Of a stretch of 64,000 nt of DNA, positions 26,361-35,795 are shown piece by piece (positions within the stretch are counted from its first letter, which is position 1; each line of letters starts with the position of its first letter). A program made the position numbers and the translations under genes. The DNA is taken from positions 1 to 64,000 of the forward strand of contig CAMFII010000005.1 of assembly GCA_945952585.1 (NCBI GenBank). The letters are read 5' to 3'. The notes below the pieces were generated by a model, which worked only from the letters and a program-made list of their open reading frames with translations, was not told where the DNA came from and did no database searches. Source of the DNA: an uncultured Rhodobacter sp. (lineage in GTDB: Bacteria > Pseudomonadota > Alphaproteobacteria > Rhodobacterales > Rhodobacteraceae).

Positions 26361-27011
26361 GTGCGGTATCTTGCTTCGGCTCTCCTGATTTCTGTGGCAG
26401 GCCCGGCCTGTGCGCATCCGCATGTCTTTATCGACACGCGGGTCGAGGTGATCTTCGACAAGGCCGGCAAGGCGGCGCAGGTCCGGATCACCTGGACCTA
26501 TGACGACTTCTATTCGCTCTCGATCCTGACCGACCAAGGTTATGATCCGGACGGCGATGGTAAATTGACCGATGACGAAAAGCGACGCCTGCCGGGTTTC
26601 GACATGCATTGGGAGGCCGGCTATCCCGGTGATACCTATGCGCTCTTCGGCGAGACGCCGCTGCAACTCGGCCCGCCGCACGGCTACACGGCTGAAATCG
26701 ACAACGGCAAGCTTGTTTCAACCCATCTGCGCGATATCGAGCCAGCCGTCGATCCGGTGGAAAAGCCGCTGGTCATCCGCAGCTATGATCCAAGCTATTA
26801 CGTCGAGTACACCATCACCGATCCGCCCAAGGTTACGGGGCGCGACGGCTGCGAGGTCGCATTGGTCGAGCCTGACCTGACAGCCGCCGACAAGCAGTTG
26901 CAGGATGCGCTGTCGAAGTACTCCGCCGACATGGATGTCGAGATGGACTATCCTGCGGTAGGTGCCGCCTTTGCCGATGAAGTCCGCGTCCAATGCGCAA
27001 GTCATTCCTGA
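26361..27011 (+). CDS. DUF1007-family exported protein
   Basis: A 216-residue protein starting at GTG 26361 (GGGGA upstream). It has a signal peptide ending PACA/HPHV and the DUF1007 opening HPHVFIDTRVEVIFD, with a D-rich loop DPDGDGKLTDDEKRRL. Such proteins are typically paired with nickel/cobalt transporters as a periplasmic partner. Here the next gene, an RcnA-type exporter, overlaps its end by 19 bases. A metal-linked role is inferred from this pairing. Confidence 0.82.
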   Translation: MRYLASALLISVAGPACAHPHVFIDTRVEVIFDKAGKAAQVRITWTYDDFYSLSILTDQGYDPDGDGKLTDDEKRRLPGFDMHWEAGYPGDTYALFGETPLQLGPPHGYTAEIDNGKLVSTHLRDIEPAVDPVEKPLVIRSYDPSYYVEYTITDPPKVTGRDGCEVALVEPDLTAADKQLQDALSKYSADMDVEMDYPAVGAAFADEVRVQCASHS

Positions 27012-27934
27012 TCCTGGGCCTTTTCCTTGCTGTGGCGCTCGGCCTTCTGTGGGCCAGCGGGTCGCTTGCGGCGCTCGAGCGCACGATGGTGCTGGCGCAA
27101 CGCGAGGCGCAGAACGCCCTCGCCGGGGCAGTGCGGCGGCTTCGGGCGGGCGAGCCGGGCGCTGTCCTTGGCTTTCTGGGCATTGCCTTTGCCTACGGTT
27201 TTTTCCACGCTGCCGGGCCGGGCCACGGCAAGATGCTGATTGGCGGCTATGGCATGGCCAGCCGTGTCCGCTTCGGCCGGCTCGCGCTGATTGCCGTGGC
27301 GGCGAGCCTTGCCCAGGCCGCAGCGGCTATCCTGCTTGTCTATGCGGGGCTCCTGATCCTTGGCTGGGGGCGCGACAAGCTGGTCGGTGTGACCGAGGGC
27401 GTGCTGACACCGATCAGCTATGCAGCCGTGGCCTCGATCGGTCTCTGGCTGGTCTGGCGCGGGCTGCGCAGCTTCCGCGCGTTCGAAGCCGAGTCCCATC
27501 CCCACCACGCCCATCCCCATGACCACTCCCATCACGACGACCACTCGCATCACGACCATGACCACGTCCACGACGCCCATTGCGGCCATTCGCACGGCCC
27601 GACCATCGAAGAAGTCGCCCGCGTTCATGGCCTGCGCGATGCCCTGGCCCTGATCGGAGGTGTCGCCATGCGTCCCTGCAGCGGCGCGCTGCTGGTTCTT
27701 GTGCTGACCTGGCAGTTGAGCCTTGCCCTGCTGGGCATCGCGGCAGCGATCGCCATGGGGGTCGGCACGGCGACCCTGACCCTGGTGGTGGCGGGTCTTT
27801 CCGTCTGGGCGCGCGAGGGGGCGCTGGCGACCCTCTCCGGGCCCGTCGCGCTCCGCGCCGCCGCGACAATCCAGATTCTCGCCGGTGCTGTCATTGCCCT
27901 GGCCGCCGGCCAGCTCCTTTTCGCGGCAGTCTGA
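26993..27934 (+). CDS. Nickel/cobalt transporter, RcnA-like
   Basis: A 313-residue membrane protein with the NiCoT/RcnA motif HAAGPGHGKMLIGGYGMA in an early helix and a second metal motif GGVAMRPCSGALLVLVLTW. Between them is a long histidine/aspartate-rich cytoplasmic loop (about residues 168-203) with roughly 18 histidines, a likely Ni/Co-binding or sensing stretch. It lies behind the DUF1007 gene with overlapping ends. Export rather than uptake is likely but not proven. Confidence 0.82.
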   Translation: MRKSFLILGLFLAVALGLLWASGSLAALERTMVLAQREAQNALAGAVRRLRAGEPGAVLGFLGIAFAYGFFHAAGPGHGKMLIGGYGMASRVRFGRLALIAVAASLAQAAAAILLVYAGLLILGWGRDKLVGVTEGVLTPISYAAVASIGLWLVWRGLRSFRAFEAESHPHHAHPHDHSHHDDHSHHDHDHVHDAHCGHSHGPTIEEVARVHGLRDALALIGGVAMRPCSGALLVLVLTWQLSLALLGIAAAIAMGVGTATLTLVVAGLSVWAREGALATLSGPVALRAAATIQILAGAVIALAAGQLLFAAV

Positions 27935-27975
27935 GGCGGCTTGCCGCTTTCCGCGGCACTTGATAATCGGGTGGC

Positions 27976-29337
27976 ATGACCTCCTCTCAGACCCAAACGT
28001 ACGGCGCCCATGCGCGGGCGACGCTGGCGCTCGGCCTGCCTCTGATCGGCAGCCACCTCGCGCAGATGGCGCTGCATGTGACCGACACGATCATGCTCGG
28101 CTGGTATTCGGTCGAGGCCCTGGCGGCGGGTGTGCTGGGGGCCTCGTCCTTCTTCGTCATCTTCATTCTCGGGTCGGGGTTTGCCCAAGCGGTGATGCCG
28201 ATGGTCGCGGCCGCGCTTGGCCGCGGGGACGAGGCGCAGGTGCGCCGCGACACGCGCATGGGCCTGTGGCTGTCGATCGCCTTTGGGGTCTTGTGCTACC
28301 CGGTCTTCTGGGCATCGGAGCCGATCCTGCTGGCCCTTGGCCAGAAGCCCGAAGTGGCGGCGGCGGGGGCGAGCTTCCTGCGGATTGCTGGCCTCGGCAT
28401 GATCCCGGCGCTGCTGGTGATGGCGCTGAAAGGCTATCTCGCGGCGCTCGGCCGGACGCAGGTCGTCCTGTGGACTACCGTGGCGGCGGTCGGGCTGAAC
28501 ATCGCCGTCAACTGGGCACTGATCTTCGGCAACTGGGGCTTCCCCGAGCTCGGGGTGCGTGGCTCGGCCATCGCGTCGGTCGTGTCGCAGGGCGTTACGC
28601 TTCTGGTTCTGGCCGTCTATGCGGCGGTGCTGCCGGACTTGCGCCGGTTCCACCTTTTCCAGCGCTTCTGGCGCGCCGATTGGTCCGCCCTCCGGCAGGT
28701 CTGGCGCCTCGGCTGGCCGATCGGGTTGACCGGTCTGGCTGAAAGCGGGCTCTTCCAGGCCTCGGCGCTGATGATGGGCTGGATCGGCACGGTCCAGCTG
28801 GCCGCGCATGGCATCGCCATGGAGGCCTGCGCCCTCGCCTTCATGGTCCATCTCGGCCTGTCGAATGCGGTGACGATCCGGGTCGGCCGCGCGGATGGCG
28901 CGGGCGATGCGCCCGGCGTGCGCCGGGCCGCGCAAGTGGCGATCCTGCTTTCGCTCGGGTTCGGCTCGCTCGTCGTTGCGACCTTCCTGATTGCGCCGGT
29001 GCCGATCCTGTCGCTGTTCCTCGACACCGACCTGCCGGAGGCGCCCGGGATCATCGCGATCGGCGTGACGCTCTTGGCCCTCGGCGCGATGTTCCAACTG
29101 GCCGACGCCATGCAGGTCATTGCGCTTGGCCTTCTGCGCGGCATCCGCGATACCCGCGTCCCTATGGCCTATGCCGCCGCCAGTTACTGGGGGATCGGCA
29201 TCCCTTCGGCCTACCTCCTGGCCTTCAAGTTCGGGCTGGGCGCTGTGGGATTGTGGCTTGGCCTCGTCATCGGCCTGGTGCTCGCGGCTTCCTCGCTGAT
29301 GACCCGCTTCTGGCGCAAGGCGCCCCGACCGCTCTGA
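27976..29337 (+). CDS. MATE-family multidrug efflux transporter
   Basis: A 453-residue, 12-span MATE protein. The opening LGLPLIGSHLAQMALHVTDTIMLGWYSVEALAAG and the mid-protein repeat of that pattern (GWPIGLTGLAESGLFQASALMMGWIG) match the NorM-type two-bundle fold. It exchanges cationic drugs for sodium or protons. No strong ribosome site is visible. Confidence 0.88.
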   Translation: MTSSQTQTYGAHARATLALGLPLIGSHLAQMALHVTDTIMLGWYSVEALAAGVLGASSFFVIFILGSGFAQAVMPMVAAALGRGDEAQVRRDTRMGLWLSIAFGVLCYPVFWASEPILLALGQKPEVAAAGASFLRIAGLGMIPALLVMALKGYLAALGRTQVVLWTTVAAVGLNIAVNWALIFGNWGFPELGVRGSAIASVVSQGVTLLVLAVYAAVLPDLRRFHLFQRFWRADWSALRQVWRLGWPIGLTGLAESGLFQASALMMGWIGTVQLAAHGIAMEACALAFMVHLGLSNAVTIRVGRADGAGDAPGVRRAAQVAILLSLGFGSLVVATFLIAPVPILSLFLDTDLPEAPGIIAIGVTLLALGAMFQLADAMQVIALGLLRGIRDTRVPMAYAAASYWGIGIPSAYLLAFKFGLGAVGLWLGLVIGLVLAASSLMTRFWRKAPRPL

Positions 29338-29340
29338 GGC

Positions 29341-29423
29341 CTTCAGGTTTCTTCTTGGTGCAAATACCCTCGGGGGGAGGTGCGGCCCACGGGGCCGCAT
29401 CCGGGGGGCGGACAGCCCCCCGT
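29341..29423. repeat. Dispersed ATATTTG element, inverted copy 3, with GC hairpins
   Basis: In reverse complement the part at 29341-29385 reads C-rich, then GAGGGTATTTG, then a purine tail ACCAAGAAGAAA, like the copies at 61 and 1681. It is followed by strong GC hairpins (29382-29398 and around 29403-29428). It sits between the convergent MATE and hypothetical genes and probably acts as a terminator. Confidence 0.45.
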
Positions 29424-29433
29424 CCGCCGCAAG

Positions 29434-29844
29434 TCAGGCTGCGCCGTCGGTCGCCAGACGCTCGGCCTTGCGCCGCACCAGGACCGACCGCAGGTCATGC
29501 ATGGCGAGAAGCAGGGCATCGGTCACCAGCTCCAGCTCATCATCGTTGGCGCGCGCCTGCGCCCAATGCGCGGTCAGGTTCAGGTGGTCGACCGTCCGCA
29601 GGATGTCGTCGATGTCGCGTTCGGCCAGCACCCGGCGCCGCTCGGCCAGCCAGCGCTCGATCGCGGCCAGGTCTTCGGCCGAGAGCGTGCGGTCGCCCTG
29701 CGGCTTGACTTTGCCGTTGTCGACATTGACCGTGGCGATCGGGTCCATCTCGATGCGGCGCTGCCGGTTCTCCGTATCCACGCGAAAGACGGTCGCGCCG
29801 TTGTCGCGGATGCGGAAGTAGTAGTCCGGCAGGTCGTCCGCCAT
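29434..29844 (-). CDS. Conserved hypothetical protein downstream of aatA
   Basis: A 136-residue soluble protein, acidic and arginine-rich, beginning MADDLPDYYFRIRDNGATVFRV. A ribosome site (GGGGG) and a 9-base gap from aatA make a two-gene operon. No catalytic motif is visible and I do not recognise the family. Confidence 0.65.
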   Translation of the reverse strand: MADDLPDYYFRIRDNGATVFRVDTENRQRRIEMDPIATVNVDNGKVKPQGDRTLSAEDLAAIERWLAERRRVLAERDIDDILRTVDHLNLTAHWAQARANDDELELVTDALLLAMHDLRSVLVRRKAERLATDGAA

Positions 29845-29853
29845 CGCGCCCCC

Positions 29854-31116
<1,263 letters not shown>

Positions 31117-31141
31117 TCAAGCGCAAACGGGGAGACGGCGC

Positions 31142-31414
31142 ATGGCGGAGACCGCGGAAGACCGGCTCAAGCGGCTGAGGATGCGGTCCTGGCGGCGAGG
31201 CACCAAGGAGATGGACCTGGTGCTTGGCCCCTATGCCGATGCCCGGCTCGGCGCGATGGACGAGCCGACGCTGGCCCTCTACGACCGGCTCCTGACCGAG
31301 AACGATCAGGACCTGCTGCCCTGGGTGCTGGGCCAGACGCCGCCGCCGCCGGACTATGGCGCGCTCCTGGCCGAGATCGCTGCCTTTGCCCGGACGCGGC
31401 TGTCGCCCGGTTGA
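31142..31414 (+). CDS. sdhE: FAD assembly factor SdhE
   Basis: A 90-residue protein with RLRMRSWRRGTKEMDLVLG, carrying the RGxxE-type motif of SdhE/Sdh5. These small proteins help insert FAD covalently into the succinate dehydrogenase flavoprotein. It is divergent from aatA. The start at 31142 follows GGGGAGACGGCG. Confidence 0.85.
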   Translation: MAETAEDRLKRLRMRSWRRGTKEMDLVLGPYADARLGAMDEPTLALYDRLLTENDQDLLPWVLGQTPPPPDYGALLAEIAAFARTRLSPG

Positions 31415-31502
31415 GCGTTCGCCCTGTTCGGGCGTCGTTTACCGAATGTTCGATCTTTGCCCCGACTCTCTGCCGGACCCGGAACGTGTGCGGAGGCGGC
31501 GG

Positions 31503-31994
31503 ATGCACGGAAGACCGATCGAGGCGGAGGAGGACAGCGGCCTGATCCTCGGCAATTACCTGGACACGCTCGCGCTGGTTGAACGGCTGCACCGGCTGCT
31601 GCTCGATGTCATCAAGGACGAGTTCGAACGGCTCGGCGTGCTCGAGATCAACGCGGTGCAGGCGCTGTTGCTGTTCAACATCGGCGAGCATGAGGTGACG
31701 GCGGGCGAGTTGCGCACGCGCGGCTACTACCAGGGCTCGAATGTCAGCTACAACCTGAAGAAGCTGGTCGATCTCGGCTACATGCACCACCAGCGGTCCG
31801 AGGCCGATCGCCGGTCCGTCCGCGTGCGGCTGACCGAGAAGGGGCGGCGGGTACGGGGGCTCCTGACCGACCTCTTCCTGCGTCACGCGGCGCTCCTTGA
31901 CCGCCGCTCGCTCACCACGGTCCTGCCCGAGGTGAACGAGGCGCTGCGACGGACGGAACGCTTCTGGACCGAGCAGATCCGCTACATCTACTGA
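31503..31994 (+). CDS. LdtR-like MarR-family regulator
   Basis: A 163-residue winged-helix protein. The DNA-binding part reads HEVTAGELRTRGYYQGSNVSYNLKKLVDLGYMHHQRSEADRRSVRVRLTEKG. This resembles LdtR, a MarR regulator of L,D-transpeptidase genes in Rhizobiales and Liberibacter. The ATG at 31503 has CGGAGG seven bases upstream, better than an in-frame ATG at 31446 which has none. Target genes are not visible here. Confidence 0.75.
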   Translation: MHGRPIEAEEDSGLILGNYLDTLALVERLHRLLLDVIKDEFERLGVLEINAVQALLLFNIGEHEVTAGELRTRGYYQGSNVSYNLKKLVDLGYMHHQRSEADRRSVRVRLTEKGRRVRGLLTDLFLRHAALLDRRSLTTVLPEVNEALRRTERFWTEQIRYIY

Positions 31995-32017
31995 TGGCCC
32001 GTTCCTGAAGGCCCGCG

Positions 32018-32272
32018 TCAGGCCTTCTTGACCACGCGGATCAGCACCAGCAGCAGCACCGCGCCGATGGTCGCATGGACCACGGTCGCGCCGGTGCCAC
32101 CGCCGAAACTCAGGCCGATCAGCGGGAAGATCAGCGCGGCCACGACGGCGCCGGCAATGCCGACGGCGATGTTGCCGATCAGGCCAAGGCCCCGGCCCTT
32201 GACGATCAGCTCGGCCAGCCACCCGGCCAGCCCGCCGATCACCAGCATCGCGACGATGCTCATTCCGCTCAT
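32018..32272 (-). CDS. GlsB/YeaQ/YmgE-family stress membrane protein
   Basis: An 84-residue three-span protein rich in glycine (GGLAGWLAELIVKGRGLGLIGNIAVGIAGAVV), the typical transglycosylase-associated/YeaQ family pattern. An AAGGGGAT ribosome site precedes the ATG. It lies 10 bases after gloA on the same strand. A role in envelope stress is a family-level guess. Confidence 0.82.
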   Translation of the reverse strand: MSGMSIVAMLVIGGLAGWLAELIVKGRGLGLIGNIAVGIAGAVVAALIFPLIGLSFGGGTGATVVHATIGAVLLLVLIRVVKKA

Positions 32273-32282
32273 CTGATCCCCC

Positions 32283-32711
32283 TTACCAATGCCCGGTATT
32301 GCCCATGCTCAGCCAGGGCTCGGCCGGGGGCAGGGCGCCCCCCATCTGCAGAAGCTCGATCGAGATATTGTCGGGCGAGCGCACGAAGGCCATCCGGCCG
32401 TCGCGCGGCGGGCGGTTGATGGTCACGCCATTGGCCTGCAGATGCGCGCACATGTCGTAGATGTTCTCGACCTCGTAGGCGAGGTGGCCGAAATGGCGGC
32501 TGTCGCTCGGCAGGCCGGTGTCGCCGTCCCAGTTCCAGGTCAGCTCGACCGGGCAGTCGGGCTGGCCGGGCGGGGCCATGAAGACCAGCGTGAAGCGGCC
32601 CTGTTCGTAGTCATTGCGGCGGGTCTGCTCCAGCCCGAGCAGCTTGTAGAAGGCGATGGATTTGTCGAGGTCCAGCACGCGGACCATGGTGTGCAGGTAG
32701 CGGATCTTCAT
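32283..32711 (-). CDS. gloA: Lactoylglutathione lyase (glyoxalase I)
   Basis: A 142-residue glyoxalase I that converts the methylglyoxal-glutathione hemithioacetal to S-lactoylglutathione. It has the opening MKIRYLHTMVRVLDLDKSIAFYKLLGLEQ with the metal histidine, VELTWNWD, HFGHLAYEVENIY, and the late SPDNISIELLQ with the metal glutamate. AGGAG precedes the start. The enzyme is complete. Confidence 0.92.
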   Translation of the reverse strand: MKIRYLHTMVRVLDLDKSIAFYKLLGLEQTRRNDYEQGRFTLVFMAPPGQPDCPVELTWNWDGDTGLPSDSRHFGHLAYEVENIYDMCAHLQANGVTINRPPRDGRMAFVRSPDNISIELLQMGGALPPAEPWLSMGNTGHW

Positions 32712-32883
32712 GGCGGTCTCCTGTCGCGGGTCGGGGTGAAGCTAGTCCTGGATTGCCGCAAAGGAAATGCCTTGCCCGCGCCCCCGCCGACATTCTATCG
32801 CAAACCCTTGCCATCCGCTCAACCCATCGTAGGATGGTCAGCCAGACACGCCACATCTTGTATCGCCCGACTCGGAGGCCCCC

Positions 32884-33789
32884 ATGCCGCTTTCCCCTGA
32901 CCAACTCGCCGAAATCGAGGCCGCCCGGGCCAATCCGCGCCCGACGCTCCGCGCGGTCAGCGAGGGGATGGAGGCGCATCTCTACACCGCCCACCCGGTG
33001 CTCGATCACGGCTTCGTCCGGGTGATCGACTACATGGGCGACGATTCCGCCATCGTGCAGGCCGCCCGCGTCTCCTACGGCGCCGGCACCAAGCATGTCA
33101 GCAATGACGAGGGGCTGATCCGCTACCTGATGCGGCACTGGCACTCGACCCCGTTCGAGATGTGCGAGGTCAAGTTCCACGTCAAGCTGCCGGTCTTCGT
33201 CGCCCGCCAGTGGATCCGCCACCGCACCGCGAACGTCAACGAATACTCGGCCCGCTACTCGATCCTCGACCGCGAGTTCTACATCCCCGAGCCGTCGCAA
33301 CTCGCCGCGCAAAGCACCGTCAACAACCAGGGCCGGGGCGAGGTCCTGTCCGGCCCCGAGGCCGCCCGCGTGCTCGAGTTGCTCAAATCCGACGCCGCCC
33401 GGTCCTATGACCACTACGAGGCGATGCTGTCGCAGGAAGGTCAGCAGGGCCTTGCCCGCGAACTGGCGCGGATGAACCTGCCGGCCAACATCTACACCCA
33501 GTGGTACTGGAAATGCGACCTGCACAACCTCTTCCACTTCCTGCGCCTGCGCGCCGATGCCCATGCCCAGTACGAGATCCGCGTCTATGCCGAGACGATG
33601 GCCCGCCTCGTCGCCGACTGGGTCCCGCTCGCCTACCGCGCCTTCGAGGACTACCGCATGGGCGGCGTGACACTCTCCTCCAAGGCGATTGACTGCGTGC
33701 GCCGCATGCTCAAGGGTGAAACGGTGACGCAGGAGAATTCCGGCATGAGCAAGGGCGAATGGCGGGAGTTTGAGGGGGTCTTGGGGTGA
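32884..33789 (+). CDS. thyX: Flavin-dependent thymidylate synthase
   Basis: A 301-residue ThyX, which makes dTMP with FAD and methylene-tetrahydrofolate. The ThyX signature [14 protein letters not shown] is intact, and [26 protein letters not shown] precedes it. The gene ends only five bases before an AT-rich protease gene. Confidence 0.95.
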   Translation: MPLSPDQLAEIEAARANPRPTLRAVSEGMEAHLYTAHPVLDHGFVRVIDYMGDDSAIVQAARVSYGAGTKHVSNDEGLIRYLMRHWHSTPFEMCEVKFHVKLPVFVARQWIRHRTANVNEYSARYSILDREFYIPEPSQLAAQSTVNNQGRGEVLSGPEAARVLELLKSDAARSYDHYEAMLSQEGQQGLARELARMNLPANIYTQWYWKCDLHNLFHFLRLRADAHAQYEIRVYAETMARLVADWVPLAYRAFEDYRMGGVTLSSKAIDCVRRMLKGETVTQENSGMSKGEWREFEGVLG

Positions 33790-33794
33790 CATAG

Positions 33795-34577
33795 ATGTAT
33801 CATCCACTACCACGCTCTTTCCTGTACACAGCATTTAGGATATCTGTCGATTGGAGTGACTTCGGGAACTCAAAAAAAACCGCGGGAACTGGCTTCATCG
33901 TGATTGATGGTGCGGGTCGGAAGTTCCTTGTAACAAATCGCCACGTCGTTGATCCGGGATTTGCGGATCCGAGGCGAAGTCATCTTAATCTTGCTTCTAT
34001 AAGATTGGGCGGATTTATCTCCGATAGCTATTTGCCTTTCGGGGCTGATATTGACGTCATTGGGATGAAGTACGCGCGCAGCGATCTGGAAGATGTTGCA
34101 ATAGTCGAGTTTTCTAAGTTAAGGCACGATCTTCCAGCAGTAAAAGTCCAGAATATTCCCCGACTAATGTTTGCGTCAGATGCTGATTTGAGCGAGTTGA
34201 TGCTAGCTGAAACCGTATACTTCCCGGGCTATCCAGCATGGAATAATTCAGGTGACGGAAGGCCAATCATGCGAAGGGGGACAATTGCAAGTGATCCGAT
34301 GCATGACTATGGAGGTGGAAGTTTAAATATTAATGGGCGAGTTATTGCCTATGAGGGATTTTCTTTTTCTGGGTCATCCGGAAGCCCGATCTTCTTACCG
34401 CCATTCGGAGTAACTCTCGATGGCAGGTCTGGAGGAAACTTCAGGCCGCCTAAGCTTCTGGGCGTAAATGCCGGTCATTTGACGTCAAATGACACATACA
34501 AATCACATACTGGAATCTCATATTTCTATAGGTCAACGGTCGTTGATGAGATACTATCTGACTTTAGTGCGAGCTAA
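33795..34577 (+). CDS. Trypsin-like serine protease (transferred gene)
   Basis: A 260-residue protein with a full catalytic triad layout. The histidine is in VTNRHVV (about residue 50), the aspartate in SDLEDVAIVEF (about 98) and the serine in FSGSSGSPIF (about 197). No signal peptide is visible, so it is probably cytoplasmic. It is markedly AT-rich compared with thyX, five bases upstream, and with the genes after it, indicating recent transfer. Stand-alone cytoplasmic trypsin-like proteases occur in bacterial conflict systems, but no partner gene is next to it. A function is not assigned. Confidence 0.75.
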   Translation: MYHPLPRSFLYTAFRISVDWSDFGNSKKTAGTGFIVIDGAGRKFLVTNRHVVDPGFADPRRSHLNLASIRLGGFISDSYLPFGADIDVIGMKYARSDLEDVAIVEFSKLRHDLPAVKVQNIPRLMFASDADLSELMLAETVYFPGYPAWNNSGDGRPIMRRGTIASDPMHDYGGGSLNINGRVIAYEGFSFSGSSGSPIFLPPFGVTLDGRSGGNFRPPKLLGVNAGHLTSNDTYKSHTGISYFYRSTVVDEILSDFSAS

Positions 34578-34610
34578 ATTCCTTATGACACATACATTTA
34601 CTCGACCAAA

Positions 34611-34709
34611 ATGACCCGCCGCCTCGCCATCTGCCTCGCCCTGGTCCTGACGACCGCCGCCTGCGAACCGGCGGCGCTCTCCCCGTGGGGCGGCTACAAG
34701 ATGCACTGA
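34611..34709 (+). CDS. Possible tiny lipoprotein (32 residues)
   Basis: A short ORF encoding a signal-peptide-like start (MTRRLAICLALVLTTAAC) with a lipobox-like TAAC followed by 14 residues. GC content is back to chromosomal level. It may have been the original neighbour of thyX before the protease gene came in between. No clear ribosome site is visible. Confidence 0.4.
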   Translation: MTRRLAICLALVLTTAACEPAALSPWGGYKMH

Positions 34710-34721
34710 CGGCGCGGGGCG

Positions 34722-35165
34722 TCACTCACCCCCGTGGTGATGGTCGAACTCCGAGACGCTGGTGATCGCCACCACGGCGAGGACGGTGAAGGAGGCGATG
34801 AACAGGGCCATCGCCAGGATGAACAGCACCGCCATGCCATGCGCGTGGTCATGGTCGAAGATCGCCATGACGAAGCCGGTCATGATGAGGAGCGCCGTCA
34901 CCACCCCGGTGGCGAGCGTCAGGACGGCCGCCAGCCGCAGGAGGCGCAGGATGTGCCTCTGCCGGGGCAGGTCCTCGCGCAGCCAGGCGCGGGGGGAGTC
35001 CGTTTCGGGTATGGCGTTCAACTCGCGCAGCCGGTCCACCACCGCCGCCATCCGCCCGAAGACCAGCGTTACAAGCCCGATCACCGCGCCGAGCAGGAAC
35101 GAGGGCGCGATCACATGGCTGATGACCTGTGTCAGGTGGTCGAGCGTATCGGCGTCAAAGGCCAT
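34722..35165 (-). CDS. DUF2721-family membrane protein
   Basis: A 147-residue protein with three membrane segments (about 18-38, 75-95 and 112-132) and histidines near the end (FDHHHGG). The first segment and the loop GRMAAVVDRLREL match DUF2721 proteins, of unknown function. AGGAG precedes the ATG. Confidence 0.75.
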   Translation of the reverse strand: MAFDADTLDHLTQVISHVIAPSFLLGAVIGLVTLVFGRMAAVVDRLRELNAIPETDSPRAWLREDLPRQRHILRLLRLAAVLTLATGVVTALLIMTGFVMAIFDHDHAHGMAVLFILAMALFIASFTVLAVVAITSVSEFDHHHGGE

Positions 35166-35293
35166 GGAATCTCCTGCTTTTTGCGCAGACTGCCCGTCCG
35201 GTCCGGTGCCGTCCAGCCCCCGCCCGCTGTGCGTTCACGCGCGCCCTGCCTGTGCGGCAATGCGCAGGATGGCCCATCGTTCCGCTTGAATAG

Positions 35294-35305
35294 TAAGCAT
35301 GCTTA
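35294..35305. promoter_or_regulatory. Palindromic operator of the MarR-emrAB operon
   Basis: TAAGCATGCTTA is a perfect 12-bp palindrome 16 bases before the MarR start, inside an AT-rich promoter-like stretch. MarR dimers bind such near-palindromes, so this is the likely autoregulatory operator. Confidence 0.65.
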
Positions 35306-35320
35306 TATTATGTCGTGCTC

Positions 35321-35794
35321 ATGACATTGGGACTCGACAGATTGGGCCTGCTTCTTCACGACGCCACGCGCGCCGTGCGCCGCCGTTTCGAACTGCGGAC
35401 GCAGGATTGGGGCCTGTCCTCGGCGCAATGGCGGCTGCTTGTTTCGCTCAAGCGCGACGGGCGCGCCAACCAGGCGCGTCTGGCGGAACTGCTGGAAATC
35501 GAGCCGATCAGCGTCTCGCGCATGATCGACCGGATGGAGCAGACCGGCTGGGTGCGGCGCGAACCCGATCCCACGGACCGGCGGGCGCGGGTGATCGTGC
35601 CTACCGACCGCGCGCTGAAGGCGTTTGAGACCGTCAATGGCGTGGCGGGCGGGGTCTATGCCGAAGCGCTGGCTGGCCTGTCGGAGTCCGAGAAGGCGGC
35701 GCTGGTGAAGGCGCTGAACAAGATCATCGAGAACCTGACGGGCGCGGAGGCAGTCTGTGCGACCGAGCCCCGGCCCGAAACCGAAAGCAACTGA
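35321..35794 (+). CDS. MarR-family repressor of an efflux operon
   Basis: A 157-residue MarR protein with NQARLAELLEIEPISVSRMIDRMEQTGWVRREPDPTDRRARVIVPT, covering the recognition helix and the wing DRRAR. It starts at ATG 35321 (a GTG at 35315 is possible) directly behind the palindrome. emrA begins one base after its stop, so the regulator and the pump are one operon. Inactivation by phenolic or other ligands is usual for the family. Confidence 0.88.
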   Translation: MTLGLDRLGLLLHDATRAVRRRFELRTQDWGLSSAQWRLLVSLKRDGRANQARLAELLEIEPISVSRMIDRMEQTGWVRREPDPTDRRARVIVPTDRALKAFETVNGVAGGVYAEALAGLSESEKAALVKALNKIIENLTGAEAVCATEPRPETESN

Positions 35795-35795
35795 G

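Noticed and set aside
27490-27600. Short repeats in CAC/CAT-rich DNA as a possible CRISPR or microsatellite
   Set aside because: These are histidine codons of the RcnA-like loop within one coding frame; no spacer structure.
27625-29400. 591-codon frame antisense to the MATE gene
   Set aside because: Low-complexity R/Q/H-rich translation typical of shadow frames; the MATE protein is clear.
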